A stretch of 64,000 nt of DNA from NCBI GenBank assembly GCA_021777555.1, contig JAJYDK010000011.1:29272-93271 (forward strand), written 5' to 3'. The notes beneath the pieces were generated by a model. The model saw nothing but the letters and a program-made list of their open reading frames with translations, did no database searches and was not told where the DNA came from. The position numbers were made by a program, and so were the translations under genes. This stretch comes from Pseudomonadota bacterium. Its GTDB lineage: Bacteria > Pseudomonadota > Gammaproteobacteria > Steroidobacterales > Steroidobacteraceae. Positions 19,104-27,903 of the stretch are shown in pieces; position 1 is the first letter of the stretch, and each line of letters starts with the position of its first letter.

Positions 19104-19679
19104 TCACTTCGGCGGAAACCTCGCCAGGACCGAGTCGACCGCCTCACGGATGCTGCTCGCGGAATGCTCCATATCGGCTCGGGTGAGCTCCTTGCGGGCC
19201 CATCCATGCCACACCGGACGATGGGTACGGCCATCGAAGATATCGACGCTGATCGTGCCTTCCCGATAGCGATGCACGTTCACCTCGCTCCCCCAGTAGG
19301 GCGCACCCCACCAGTAAGGGCCCGCCCAAACCCACGGGCCGCCGTAGGGTGCGGGGTAGGAGTAGAGATCGGTGCGCTCGCGGGCGCCGATGGTGAAGTC
19401 GACGACGAAATCGGCATCGGCGGGGTCGCTGACCAACCGATAGCCCTTGGCGGTCAGCGCTGCCTGGATCGCATCGTGCGCGCGTTGCACCACCAGAGGA
19501 TTGGAGGATTCATAGATCCGGGTATGAGGCGGCATCCAGGCGAACGTGTGGTAATCGGCGAAGCTTGCCGCCCGATCGTAATCGCTGCCCACGCGCAGCG
19601 TCGCACAGGAGGTGAGGATGAGCGCTGCGGCGACGCAACCGATCACGCGTGCTGCGGCCGAGAGAGGATTGCGAATCAT
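19104..19679 (-). CDS. DUF4136-type lipoprotein
   Basis: A 191-residue predicted lipoprotein. The signal peptide ends in a lipobox, ALILTSC. The mature part has the DUF4136 pattern (VGSDYDRAASFADYHTFAWMPP, IQAALTAKGYRL, ADFVVDFTIGARE, GTISVDIFDGRTHRPVWHGWA). A Trp/Tyr/Pro/Gly-rich insert (YSYPAPYGGPWVWAGPYWWG) sits in the middle. These proteins attach to the inner face of the outer membrane or the periplasmic side of the envelope; function is unknown. A clear AGGAG ribosome site precedes the ATG. Confidence 0.85.
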   Translation of the reverse strand: MIRNPLSAAARVIGCVAAALILTSCATLRVGSDYDRAASFADYHTFAWMPPHTRIYESSNPLVVQRAHDAIQAALTAKGYRLVSDPADADFVVDFTIGARERTDLYSYPAPYGGPWVWAGPYWWGAPYWGSEVNVHRYREGTISVDIFDGRTHRPVWHGWARKELTRADMEHSASSIREAVDSVLARFPPK

Positions 19680-19790
19680 GACGGCACTCCTGAACGGCTA
19701 ATGGCACCGTGGTCAACCATGTCACCGCGGGGAACCCGTCGGAATCCGCACTTTCCGGTGGCCGGGGCCTCGGCGCACGGTCCGAGCGAA

Positions 19791-20474
19791 TCAGCTGCCG
19801 GCACCCACCGGCACGCCCACGCGAAATGAAGACCCCGCGCCGGGCTCGGAACGCACCTCCAGCTTCAACTCGAGGAGCTCGACGATGCGCCGGACGATGC
19901 TCAGTCCAAGCCCGTAGCCGTTACCCGTGCCGCTCGAGCGCGCGCCGACCTGAAAGAACTCATCGAAGATGTGGGGCAGCTGATCGGGCGCGATGCCGAC
20001 GCCGGTATCGGCGACCTCGAGCCACACCAACGCCGGCTCACGCAGGCACCGGACCCGCACCTCACCCCGGGGCGTGTACTTGATGGCATTCGCCACGAGA
20101 TTGCGCATGACCTGCTCGAGCAGCGAGAGATCGCTGCGAAGGAGGTCCCCGCCCGCCTCGAGCTTGCTGATGTCGAGCAGCGCATTCAGCAGCCGCGCCA
20201 TGGCGCCGATCGCCCGCTCCTGGAGCTCGAGCCCCTCCCCCATCGCCCGGGCGCGCGGCGCGTGGGCGAACCGTGCCCGCAGATCCCGGTGGGACCCGCG
20301 CAGGCGCTGCGGCAGCAACTGCTCGATGGGCAAACCCAGCAGCTCCTCGGCCTCGTATCCAAAGAGCGCGCTCACCTGCCGGCTCACGAACTCGATGCGA
20401 CCGCGCGCATCGCAGATCACGATGGCATCGGGTGCCGACAGCAAGGCCCACTCGATCAGGTGCCGTGGGAGCAT
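19791..20474 (-). CDS. PAS-histidine-kinase-like protein lacking the H-box
   Basis: A 227-residue protein with a PAS domain at residues 1-80 (PDAIVICDARGRIEFVSRQVSALFGY) and a complete HATPase domain at about 110-225 (N-box NLVANAIKYTP, G1 DTGVGIAPDQLP, G2 GYGLGLSIVRRI). Between them the phospho-accepting His helix is missing. PAS text ending MGEGLEL runs directly into QERAIGAMARLLNALLDISKLEAG, which is the second dimerisation helix of such kinases. An in-frame deletion of roughly 100 or more codons explains this. It cannot autophosphorylate in the usual way. A strong GGAGGA site precedes the ATG, so it is probably still translated. Confidence 0.75.
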   Translation of the reverse strand: MLPRHLIEWALLSAPDAIVICDARGRIEFVSRQVSALFGYEAEELLGLPIEQLLPQRLRGSHRDLRARFAHAPRARAMGEGLELQERAIGAMARLLNALLDISKLEAGGDLLRSDLSLLEQVMRNLVANAIKYTPRGEVRVRCLREPALVWLEVADTGVGIAPDQLPHIFDEFFQVGARSSGTGNGYGLGLSIVRRIVELLELKLEVRSEPGAGSSFRVGVPVGAGS

Positions 20475-20561
20475 AGGGTCCTCCGAGCTCCCGGCAATCC
20501 TAAACCGGGCGAAGGTCCCTCAGGTGTCACTCAGGTTACACGGACGGGCGCCATCGCGGCG

Positions 20562-21298
20562 CTAGCCGCGGCCGCGCCGGGCTTCGCGGGGCTCGATCGG
20601 GCCGCGGCGCGCGAGGTCCGCTTCCGCGAGGGCCACCAGGCGCTTGAGGTCCACCGCCTGCACGGCGCCGCCATGCAACTGCACGATTCCCCGGCGGCGC
20701 ATGTCCGCCAACACACGGCTGACGACGATGCGCACCGAGCCGATCAGGCAGGCGAGCTCGCGCTGGGGCAGATCGTGCAGGAGGTTCCCGCCCTTCGCGC
20801 CCGCCTCGAAATGCCGAAGCAGCAGGTACGCGAGCCGTGTCGAGGTGTCATGGAGGGCGAGATCTCCAGCAAGCTCCGTGACCTCGCGCAATTTGCCGCC
20901 GATATAGCGATGGACCGCCAGGCGCAGCGTGCGCGAATCCTGCAGGCTCTGCCGCCGGAGCGCCAGGGGCGAGCAGAGCGTGCGCACCGGATCGAGCGCC
21001 CAGGCCGTCACCCCATGGGGCCTGCCGTCGAGCAGGCTCACGACATCGAAGCCATCCCCCGGTCCGAGCAGCCAGACCGTGAGCTCCCGACCGTCGTGGG
21101 AGTTGGAGCGGACGATTTTGACACGCCCCTCGAGCAGCAGGTGGAAACTCTCGAGGGAGTCGGCGGGCCCTGAGATCTGGTGGCCTTTCGCCCAGGACTT
21201 CTCCACTTCTCCGTGAGCGCGGCGCAGATCCGGGCCACCGTCTTCTCCTCCACGCCCTCGAACAAGGGTCCGTTCCGGATGATGCTCAATGGTCGCAT
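20562..21298 (-). pseudogene. Crp/Fnr-family regulator, frameshifted by an 8-bp tandem duplication
   Basis: The first 30 or so codons from the ATG at 21298 (MRPLSIIRNGPLFEGVEEKTVARICAALTEK, given here in two parts: up to FEGVEEK and on to ALTEK) are a Crp/Fnr cap start. The rest of the cyclic-nucleotide-like barrel (FHLLLEGRVKIVRS, LLGPGDGFDVVSLLDG) and the helix-turn-helix (ELACLIGSVRIVVSRVLADMRRRG) are in a different frame. The switch falls on a perfect 8-bp tandem duplication at 21197-21212. Removing one copy restores a single open frame of 242 codons. As written it is disrupted, although translation could restart at a GTG (21206) to make a 214-residue product lacking the N-terminus. Confidence 0.8.
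21197..21212. repeat. 8-bp tandem duplication inside the Crp/Fnr gene
   Basis: ACTTCTCC occurs twice back to back (21197-21204 and 21205-21212); read on the coding strand it is GGAGAAGT twice. The duplication adds 8 bases and changes the reading frame of the Crp/Fnr gene. Loss of one copy would restore it. Confidence 0.9.
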
Positions 21299-21516
21299 GA
21301 AGGCACTGTAGGGTTCGCCTCCGGCCCGCTCAAGGAGCGCTTACCGCGGCGTCCATAGGGGAATTCCCCCGCGGCGGAGGCTGCGGTGTCCCGGATGCGC
21401 GCGAGCGAAAGCAGCCTCGCCCGCCCGTCCGCATTTGCCACGATTGCCGGACACGCCGCGCCCGGCGACAGTGGGCGCACGTTCCGCCTATCGAGGCGGT
21501 GTGCGAGGTGAGCACC

Positions 21517-22158
21517 ATGGGCCAGAACGACCGGAATTCAAACACTCGGGGCGCGGGACGCTCCGCCGGGGGCCCCCCGGGACGCTATGCCCCCTGGGCC
21601 CGCGCACGCCGCGCCGGGCAGCGCCCGAGCCCCTCGAGCGAGGAGCTGTTCGGGCGGATACCGTTCACCTATGGCCGCGAGCCGCGTTTCTTCGGCACCG
21701 GCGTCGCCGGCTACACGAGCGGGCCGGGCTTCACCGGCGGGTATTACGGCTTCGGGGAGGAGCCGCCGGAGATCTCGACCGAGCTCGAGCGGGAATATCT
21801 GGCGGAAGTCTATGGGCCGGGCTGGGAGTCGCCAGGCTACGGGCCGGGTGAATACGCGAGCGAACTGGGCGGCGCGCCGCGTCCCCGGCGTCTCTCCAAG
21901 TATCCACCTGGCCCAAAGGGATATCAGCGCTCCGACGAGCGCATCCGGGAGGATATCTGCGACCGGCTCATGAAGGCTGCGAACCACATCGACTCGAGCG
22001 AGGTCACGGTCGAGGTCTCGGGCGCCAAGGTGCTGCTCGAGGGCACCGTGCCCGACAGGCGCATGAAGCACGCGATCGAGGATGTCGCGGATTCATGCCT
22101 CGGCGTCCAGGACATCGACAACCGAATCCGCGTGCAGCCGGCTCCCCCCGCCGCCTGA
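21517..22158 (+). CDS. BON-domain protein with long disordered N-terminus
   Basis: A 213-residue protein. The first 130 residues are Gly/Pro/Tyr/Arg-rich and look disordered (RPSPSSEELFGRIPFTYGREPRFFG; TGGYYGFGEEPPE). The C-terminal 75 residues form a BON domain (RSDERIREDICDRLMKA, VTVEVSGAKVLLEGTVPDRRMKHAIEDVADSC, VQDIDNRIRV). BON domains bind membranes or ligands in osmotic-shock and envelope-stress proteins. There is no signal peptide, so the location is unclear. The ATG at 21517 has a GAGGTG ribosome site 6 bases upstream. A strong terminator follows. Confidence 0.83.
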   Translation: MGQNDRNSNTRGAGRSAGGPPGRYAPWARARRAGQRPSPSSEELFGRIPFTYGREPRFFGTGVAGYTSGPGFTGGYYGFGEEPPEISTELEREYLAEVYGPGWESPGYGPGEYASELGGAPRPRRLSKYPPGPKGYQRSDERIREDICDRLMKAANHIDSSEVTVEVSGAKVLLEGTVPDRRMKHAIEDVADSCLGVQDIDNRIRVQPAPPAA

Positions 22159-22175
22159 GTCCACGCGGACCTTGG

Positions 22176-22215
22176 CCGCCCCGTGCGCCCTCGAGGGCGC
22201 CGGGGCGGATTTTCT
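22176..22215 (+). terminator. Strong rho-independent terminator after the BON gene
   Basis: CCGCCCC pairs with GGGGCGG, and inside them GCGCCC pairs with GGGCGC around TCGA, giving a long near-continuous GC stem. ATTTTCT follows. It lies 18 bp after the BON-gene stop and before the convergent ABC permease, so it can serve both sides. Confidence 0.8.
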
Positions 22216-22254
22216 AGCCTGCGATCGCTCCCGCGAGCGCCCCGCCGATGCGCC

Positions 22255-23364
22255 CTAAACCACGCGCTTGCGGAACAGCCAGCCCGCCACCGCCAGAGTC
22301 ACAAGCCCGATGAGCGCCATCGGCCAGAGCTGCGGGACGAGGGAGGAGAGGTCAGCGCCCTCGAGAAACACCGCCCGCACCACCACGAGGATGTAGCGCA
22401 TCGGATTGACCAGTGTCAGCTCCTGCACCCACGGCGGCATGTTGGCGATCGGGGTGGCGAAACCCGAGAGGATGATGGAGGGCACCATGAACAGGAACGC
22501 CCCGAGCAGCGCCTGCTGCTGCGTGGCCGAGAGCGCGGAGATCGCGAGCCCGATGCCGGTCACCGCGAGCACGAACAGCAGCAGCGCGAGGTACAGCGCC
22601 GCAAGCGAGCCGCGCAGCGGAACATGGAACCAGAACACCGTGGCCGCGATGATGACCGTGGCCTCCCCCATGCCGATGATGAGTCCCGGCAGTCCCTTGC
22701 CGAGCAGAATGTCGATCTGGCGCAGCGGCGTGACGAGCAGCTGATCGAAAGTGCCGATCTCGCGCTCGCGCGCCACCGACAACCCGACCACGAGCAGAGT
22801 CACGACCTGGGTGAGGAGCGCCACGATGCCGGGAATGATGAACCAGTGCGAATCGAGCGTCTGGTTGTAGAGGGCGCGGACATCGAGCACCGCGGGGGGA
22901 GGATCGCCGCCGTGCGCGGCGCTCCAGGTGCGGCTGAAATCGGTGAGGATGTCCCCCGCGTAGCCCTCGATCAGCAGCCCCGTGTTGGAGTTTCGCCCGT
23001 CGACGATCACCTGGATCGGCGCGGGCACGTGTCGATAGAGGTCCCGGGTGAAGCGCGGATCGATCACCACCACCGCCCGAACCTCGCCCGAGTCGATGAG
23101 CGCATCGATGCGCCGCCCGCTCGAGAGCACACGCTTCACGGTAAAAGTCGGTGAGAGCGCGAAACGGGCCACGAGATCGCGCGAGGCGAGACTCCTGTCC
23201 TGGTTGTAGATCGCGATCGGTGCGTGATTCAGATCGAAGCTCGCCGCGTACCCGAACACGATGAGCTGCACGAGCGGCGGCCCGATCAGCACCGCGCGGC
23301 TGCGCGGGTCGGCGAGCACCGCGAGCAGCTCCTTGCGGATCAGGGCGAGAACGCGCCGCCACAT
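22255..23364 (-). CDS. ABC-2-type export permease (second permease)
   Basis: A 369-residue membrane protein of the ABC-2/YbhR-YhhJ type. It has one N-terminal helix (LIGPPLVQLIVFGYA), a large periplasmic domain (residues ~45-175) and five further helices toward the C-terminus (FIIPGIVALLTQVVTLLVVGLS, FLFMVPSIILSGFATPI). It carries the REREIGTFDQLLVTPL signature of this family. It forms the membrane channel with the preceding permease, from which it is separated by one base, in an operon with a double ATPase and an HlyD-type protein. Likely substrates are drugs or hydrophobic compounds, by family analogy only. Confidence 0.9.
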   Translation of the reverse strand: MWRRVLALIRKELLAVLADPRSRAVLIGPPLVQLIVFGYAASFDLNHAPIAIYNQDRSLASRDLVARFALSPTFTVKRVLSSGRRIDALIDSGEVRAVVVIDPRFTRDLYRHVPAPIQVIVDGRNSNTGLLIEGYAGDILTDFSRTWSAAHGGDPPPAVLDVRALYNQTLDSHWFIIPGIVALLTQVVTLLVVGLSVAREREIGTFDQLLVTPLRQIDILLGKGLPGLIIGMGEATVIIAATVFWFHVPLRGSLAALYLALLLFVLAVTGIGLAISALSATQQQALLGAFLFMVPSIILSGFATPIANMPPWVQELTLVNPMRYILVVVRAVFLEGADLSSLVPQLWPMALIGLVTLAVAGWLFRKRVV

Positions 23365-23365
23365 C

Positions 23366-24487
23366 TCAGTCGAGCCGCTTGCGCGCCCGGGCCCGCGCCA
23401 GGGCGAGGAACAGCGCCGCCATCAGCGCAAGCGCCGCGGCGTTCGGCAGGATCACCGAGGGGATATCGCCCGCCAGGAACACCGATTGCAGGATGGACAC
23501 GAAGTAGCGCGCCGCGATGAGATGGGTGATGAGCTGGATGATGGCCGGCATGCTGCCGATGTCGAACACGAAGCCCGAGAGGATGAATGCGGGCAGAAAT
23601 GTGGCGATGATGGCGATCTGACCCGCGGCGAACTGGGTGCGCGCCGCGCTCGAGATGAGCAGCCCCATGCCGAGGGAGGCCAGCATGAACAGCGCCGAGC
23701 AGCCGGTGAGCACCAGAATCGAGCCGTGCAGCGGCACCGCGAACAGAAACACCGCGAGCGCCACCGAGACCAGCATGCCGCCCATGCCGAGGAGGAAGTA
23801 CGGTGTCAGTTTCGCGAGCAGGATTTCCGCGACGGTGACCGGGGTCACCATCAGCGCCTCCATGGTGCCGCGCTCCCATTCCCGGGCGATCACCAGCGCC
23901 GTGAGCAGCGCCCCCGTCAGCGTCATGATCACCGCGATGAGGCCGGGAACGAGGTAGTTGCGGCTGCGCACCTCGGCGTTGAAGCGCACGCGCGGCTCCT
24001 CGGCCACCGCCATCGGCGTGGGCCTGCCGCTGCGGCGCGCCTCGGCGACGAGCCAGTTCGCCCAGACCTGCTGCAGGTAGCCCTCGACGATGCGCGCGGT
24101 GTTCGCGTCGACACCGTCGACGAGGACGCCAATCGGCGCGTTGCCCGAGGACTCGGCGCGACGCGTGAAGTCGCTGCGCAGCCAGACGATGGCCTGCACC
24201 TTGCGCGCCGCCATCGCCTGCTGCGCCCGCTGGATGCTGCGGTAGGTGGTCGGCGCGAAATAGGTGGAGCGATTCAGCCTGCCGGTGAAACTCGCCGTCA
24301 CCGCATCGGGAGCCTGCACCACGAGCGCCAGGGGCACATGGCGCGCATCGAGCGATACGCCGAAGCCGAAGATGAACAGCAGCACCGCCGGCAGCACGAA
24401 CGCGATGGCGAGCGCCGAGGGGTCGCGGCCGATCTGCAAGGACTCCTTGCGCATCAGGCCGAAGAGGCGGCGCGACGAGAAGCTCAT
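23366..24487 (-). CDS. ABC-2-type export permease (first permease)
   Basis: A 373-residue paralog of the next gene with the same topology: a single N-terminal helix (ALAIAFVLPAVLLFIFGFGVS), an extracytoplasmic domain and a helical C-terminal half. The EWERGTMEALMVTPVT motif is present. The start overlaps the ATPase stop by 4 bp (ATGA), indicating tight translational coupling. Two non-identical permeases plus one fused double ATPase give a heterodimeric exporter of the YbhFSR/YhiH-YhhJ type. Confidence 0.9.
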   Translation of the reverse strand: MSFSSRRLFGLMRKESLQIGRDPSALAIAFVLPAVLLFIFGFGVSLDARHVPLALVVQAPDAVTASFTGRLNRSTYFAPTTYRSIQRAQQAMAARKVQAIVWLRSDFTRRAESSGNAPIGVLVDGVDANTARIVEGYLQQVWANWLVAEARRSGRPTPMAVAEEPRVRFNAEVRSRNYLVPGLIAVIMTLTGALLTALVIAREWERGTMEALMVTPVTVAEILLAKLTPYFLLGMGGMLVSVALAVFLFAVPLHGSILVLTGCSALFMLASLGMGLLISSAARTQFAAGQIAIIATFLPAFILSGFVFDIGSMPAIIQLITHLIAARYFVSILQSVFLAGDIPSVILPNAAALALMAALFLALARARARKRLD

Positions 24488-26268
24488 GCGGCCGCCGCGC
24501 CCCGGGCGCCGATCGCCGCGATGAAGGCGTCTTCCAGGGTCGGATCGGGAACCTCCGCCCGGCGCGCCGCCGCCTTGATCGCATCCGGTGTGCCCTCGGT
24601 GAGCACCCGGCCCTCTGCCATGATGAGCAACCGGTCGCAGTATTCGGCCTCCTCCATGAAGTGCGTGGTCACGAGTACGGTCACACCCTCTGTGGCGAGT
24701 GTGCCGATGCGGCGCCAGAACTCGCGGCGCGCCAGCGGGTCGACTCCGGAGGTCGGCTCATCGAGGAAGAGGATCTCAGGCTCGTGCATCAGCGCGCAGG
24801 CGAGCGCGAGGCGCTGCTTGAACCCGAGCGGCAGGTCATTGGCCTTGGCCGCGAGCAGCGGGGCGAAGGCGAACTCCGTCCTGGCCCACTCGATACGCCG
24901 GGCCTGGGCGGGGCCGCTCAATCCGTACACGCTGGCGAAGAAGGTCAGGTTCTGCAGCACGGTGAGATCGCCGTAGAGCGAGAAGCGCTGCGCCATGTAG
25001 CCGATCCGCCGGCGCGCGGTGGCGGCGGCGGTGCGCAGGTCGAACCCGGCCACCCGCAATGTGCCCGCCGACGGCGGCAGCAGGCCACAGAGCATCCTGA
25101 ACGTCGTCGACTTGCCGGCGCCGTTGGCGCCGAGGAGCCCGAAGACCTCTCCCCGCGCGACCTCGAAGCTCACCTCATCGACAGCAGTAAACACACCGAA
25201 ACGGCGGGTCACGTGCTGGACGCTGATCACCGCGTCCCTCGACCCCTCGGCCCCCGAGGCGCCCGCCGTAACCGTGCCGGTCGCGCCCGGGGCCGGCAGC
25301 GCTTCACCGGATGCGCCGGGCGTGCGCAGGCGCGCCACGAAGCTGTCCTCGAATCTGGGCGGGACCGGAGTGAGCGCAAGACCCGCAATACGCGCAGCGA
25401 TCGCCTGCGGATCGGGAGACGCCGTAGTGACCACCCGGACCCGCCCGCCCTGAATGACCGTGTCGATGACACCGGCCGTCCCGGCGAGGATCTCCTGCAG
25501 GGCGCGCCGGCCGATGGGCGCGCTCGCGAAGAAGCTCCGCCCCGACATTTCGGCCATGAAATCCTGCGGCGGCCCGCTGCCGAGGAGGCGACCCTCGTGA
25601 ATGAGGAGCACGTGGTCGCACCGCTCCGCCTCATCGAGGTATGCGGTGCTGAACAGCACCGTCGTCTGCGCGTCCCGCACCAGATGCTCGATGATCTGCC
25701 ACAACTCGCGGCGTGAGACCGGATCGACGCCGACTGTCGGCTCATCGAGCAGCAGCAGCGCGGGCGGATTGACGAGCGTGCAGGCGAGACCGAGCTTCTG
25801 CTTCATGCCTCCCGAGAGCCTGCCCGCCAGGCGCGACAGGAAGGGCTCGAGCCCGGTCATGCGCATGAGCTCGGCGTATCGGGCCGCGCGCCCCCCGGGG
25901 GCGAGATTCTGCAGATCGGCGTAGAGATCGAGGTTCTCGCGTACCGTGAGATCCTCATACAGCCCGAAGCGCTGGGGCATGTACCCGAGCCGCGCCTGCA
26001 CGGCGAGCGGCTCGCGCGCCACATCGACGCCGAGCACCTCGATGCGCCCCGAGTCCGCAAGCAGGAGGCCGGCGATGAGCCGCATGAGGGTGGTCTTGCC
26101 GGCTCCATCCGGACCCACCAGCCCGGTGATCCGCGAGCGCGCCGCGCGCGCAGTGATGCCGGCGAGGGCCTCGACGGTGCGCTTGCCGGAGCGGAACGAC
26201 CGGCGCACGTTCTCCACTCGGATCGCCTCCTCCGCCGCGCTCAACGCCGCTGCGGGCGATTCCGTCAT
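24484..26268 (-). CDS. Fused double ABC ATPase of an export system
   Basis: A 594-residue protein holding two complete nucleotide-binding domains. NBD1 (about 20-240): Walker A GPDGAGKTT, signature LSGGMKQKLGLA, Walker B ALLLLDEPTVGVDP. NBD2 (about 340-560): Walker A GANGAGKST, Walker B EILFLDEPTSGVDP. The NBD2 signature is LPLGFKQRLALA rather than LSGGQ, so one of the two ATP sites is probably weak or regulatory. The ATG at 26268 overlaps the HlyD stop by 4 bp. It powers the two permeases encoded downstream. Confidence 0.93.
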   Translation of the reverse strand: MTESPAAALSAAEEAIRVENVRRSFRSGKRTVEALAGITARAARSRITGLVGPDGAGKTTLMRLIAGLLLADSGRIEVLGVDVAREPLAVQARLGYMPQRFGLYEDLTVRENLDLYADLQNLAPGGRAARYAELMRMTGLEPFLSRLAGRLSGGMKQKLGLACTLVNPPALLLLDEPTVGVDPVSRRELWQIIEHLVRDAQTTVLFSTAYLDEAERCDHVLLIHEGRLLGSGPPQDFMAEMSGRSFFASAPIGRRALQEILAGTAGVIDTVIQGGRVRVVTTASPDPQAIAARIAGLALTPVPPRFEDSFVARLRTPGASGEALPAPGATGTVTAGASGAEGSRDAVISVQHVTRRFGVFTAVDEVSFEVARGEVFGLLGANGAGKSTTFRMLCGLLPPSAGTLRVAGFDLRTAAATARRRIGYMAQRFSLYGDLTVLQNLTFFASVYGLSGPAQARRIEWARTEFAFAPLLAAKANDLPLGFKQRLALACALMHEPEILFLDEPTSGVDPLARREFWRRIGTLATEGVTVLVTTHFMEEAEYCDRLLIMAEGRVLTEGTPDAIKAAARRAEVPDPTLEDAFIAAIGARGAAAA

Positions 26269-27329
26269 GGGCGCCCCGTCCCGCCCCCGCCCCGTGCGGC
26301 ATTGCCCCTGGCTGCCGCCCCGCACCCGGGCGCCGCACCAGGCGAGCGCAGATCAATGCTCACCGTCGCCGGCATGCCGAGCCGAAGCTCATCACGGGGA
26401 TCACAGACGTAGACCCGCAATTGATACACCAGCGCGGTGCGCAGCTCGGTGGTCTCGACCGTCTTCGGTGTGAATTCCGCGGTGGGCGACAAGTAACCGA
26501 CCCAACCGTGATAGACATGCCCGGGATAGCTGTCCGTCGTCACGGTGGCGGCGAGGCCGAGGCGCACCCGTCCGAGATCCCGCTCCGACACGTAGGCTCG
26601 CACCCAGATCGGGCTCGGCAGTGCGATCGTCAGGACGGGGGTGGCCGTGGAGGCCATGTCGCCGGGCTCGAGAATGCGGGCCTCGACCACGCCCTCTCTC
26701 GCGGCATAGAGTCTGGTGTCGTGCACTTCCCGGCGGGCGAGCGCCACCGCGGCCAGTGAAGCCTGGTACGCCGCGCGGGCCGCGGCGATATCCTCGACCC
26801 GCGGACCCATGACGGCGAGCAGGTAGTTCTGCCTCGCCGCCTGATATTGATGCTGCGCGGAATCGTAGGCTGCTCTCGCCTCATCGAGCGCCTGCTGTGA
26901 GACGGCGTGGGTGAGGATGAGCCGGGCGTTCCTTCGATAGATGATCCCGTTCACGCGCGCGGTGGTGCGCAACGCCCGCATCGTCGCTCTCGAGGCCGCG
27001 ATCTCCTCAGGGCGCGAGCCGGCGCGCAGTCTGGCGAGAACTTCCTTCTGGTTGTCCATCACGCCGATCGCCTGCGCGAGCGCCGCGTTGTAGCGCGTAT
27101 CATCGAGCGTGGCCAGCAATTGGCCGCGCTTCACTACTGAGCCTTCCTGCACATCGATCGAGGTGATGCGTCCGCTGTCATTGAACGCGGGGAGCGCCTC
27201 GCGGATGTCGACATCGCCGTACAGCACCAGAGTGCCGGCCGCGCCGGATTCGCGGTGCAGCCACGCATAAAGTCCCAGTGCGAGCGCTACGATCAGCGCC
27301 ACGATGACGACGACACGTTTTCTGGACAT
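26265..27329 (-). CDS. HlyD-family membrane-fusion (adaptor) protein
   Basis: A 354-residue periplasmic adaptor. One N-terminal anchor (VVVIVALIVALALGLYAW) is followed by a biotinyl-lipoyl-like half (GRITSIDVQEGSVVKRGQLLATLDD), a long helical hairpin rich in Ala/Arg/Glu (~100-215), and the return lipoyl and beta-barrel parts (EGVVEARILEPGDMAS; VRAYVSERDLGRV). It resembles YbhG/YhiI and links the inner-membrane ABC exporter to an outer-membrane channel, which is not encoded here. The ATG at 27329 (MSRKRVVVIV) gives a normal anchor; the ORF could extend to 27428. It is the first gene of the four-gene operon. Confidence 0.9.
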   Translation of the reverse strand: MSRKRVVVIVALIVALALGLYAWLHRESGAAGTLVLYGDVDIREALPAFNDSGRITSIDVQEGSVVKRGQLLATLDDTRYNAALAQAIGVMDNQKEVLARLRAGSRPEEIAASRATMRALRTTARVNGIIYRRNARLILTHAVSQQALDEARAAYDSAQHQYQAARQNYLLAVMGPRVEDIAAARAAYQASLAAVALARREVHDTRLYAAREGVVEARILEPGDMASTATPVLTIALPSPIWVRAYVSERDLGRVRLGLAATVTTDSYPGHVYHGWVGYLSPTAEFTPKTVETTELRTALVYQLRVYVCDPRDELRLGMPATVSIDLRSPGAAPGCGAAARGNAARGGGGTGRP

Positions 27330-27499
27330 CACCCGGCCAATCGCGCGCTGGCTCCGTGTGGCGGCGGATCGGTCCGCCACGCTGGCGCGCCCAGTGTCAT
27401 TTCGCGCCCGGCGATCCTCTCGGGCCATACGTACTTCTGCCTAACACCGCGCGGCTTTCCGACCCCGGACGAGGTGCTCACCCGCCACGAACGCTCCCT

Positions 27500-27829
27500 T
27501 CAGCGGCCTGCGCGCCGCTCTCTGATCGGCAGCGTGCCGGAGGTGATCTGCCACCACATGACCCAGTCGCCCGCCAGACTGTACCAGGGCTGACGGAAGG
27601 TGGCGGGCCGGTTCTTCTCAAACACGAGATGTCCGAGCCAGGCGAAGCCGTACCCGGCGATCGGGGCGCCGAGGAGCACCACCGGGCGCCGCAGTAGGAG
27701 GGCGGCGGGCACGATGAGCAGGACCACCCAACCGCCCATGTAGTGCAGCAGCCGGCAGACCGGATGGCGATGCTCACCCAGGTAGTACGGATAGAAGCGT
27801 GCGAACGGACGAATGCGCTCGGCGGTCAT
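27500..27829 (-). CDS. DUF962 / Mpo1-like membrane protein
   Basis: A 109-residue membrane protein with the family pattern: FYPYYLGEHRHPVCRLLHYMGG, two hydrophobic helices, then GHLVFEKNRPATFRQPWYSLAGDWVMW. The conserved His residues (HRHP, LLHY, GH) match yeast Mpo1, an iron-dependent dioxygenase acting on 2-hydroxy fatty acids. Bacterial members are uncharacterised. The ATG at 27829 is the better start; the longer frame reaches into the promoter shared with nnrU. Confidence 0.82.
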   Translation of the reverse strand: MTAERIRPFARFYPYYLGEHRHPVCRLLHYMGGWVVLLIVPAALLLRRPVVLLGAPIAGYGFAWLGHLVFEKNRPATFRQPWYSLAGDWVMWWQITSGTLPIRERRAGR

Positions 27830-27903
27830 GGGATGAGTCTCCCCTCCCCCTCTGCGCACATTATAAACTGCGCGCATCGGCACCATCGCTCGGGGAGAGG
27901 AAC

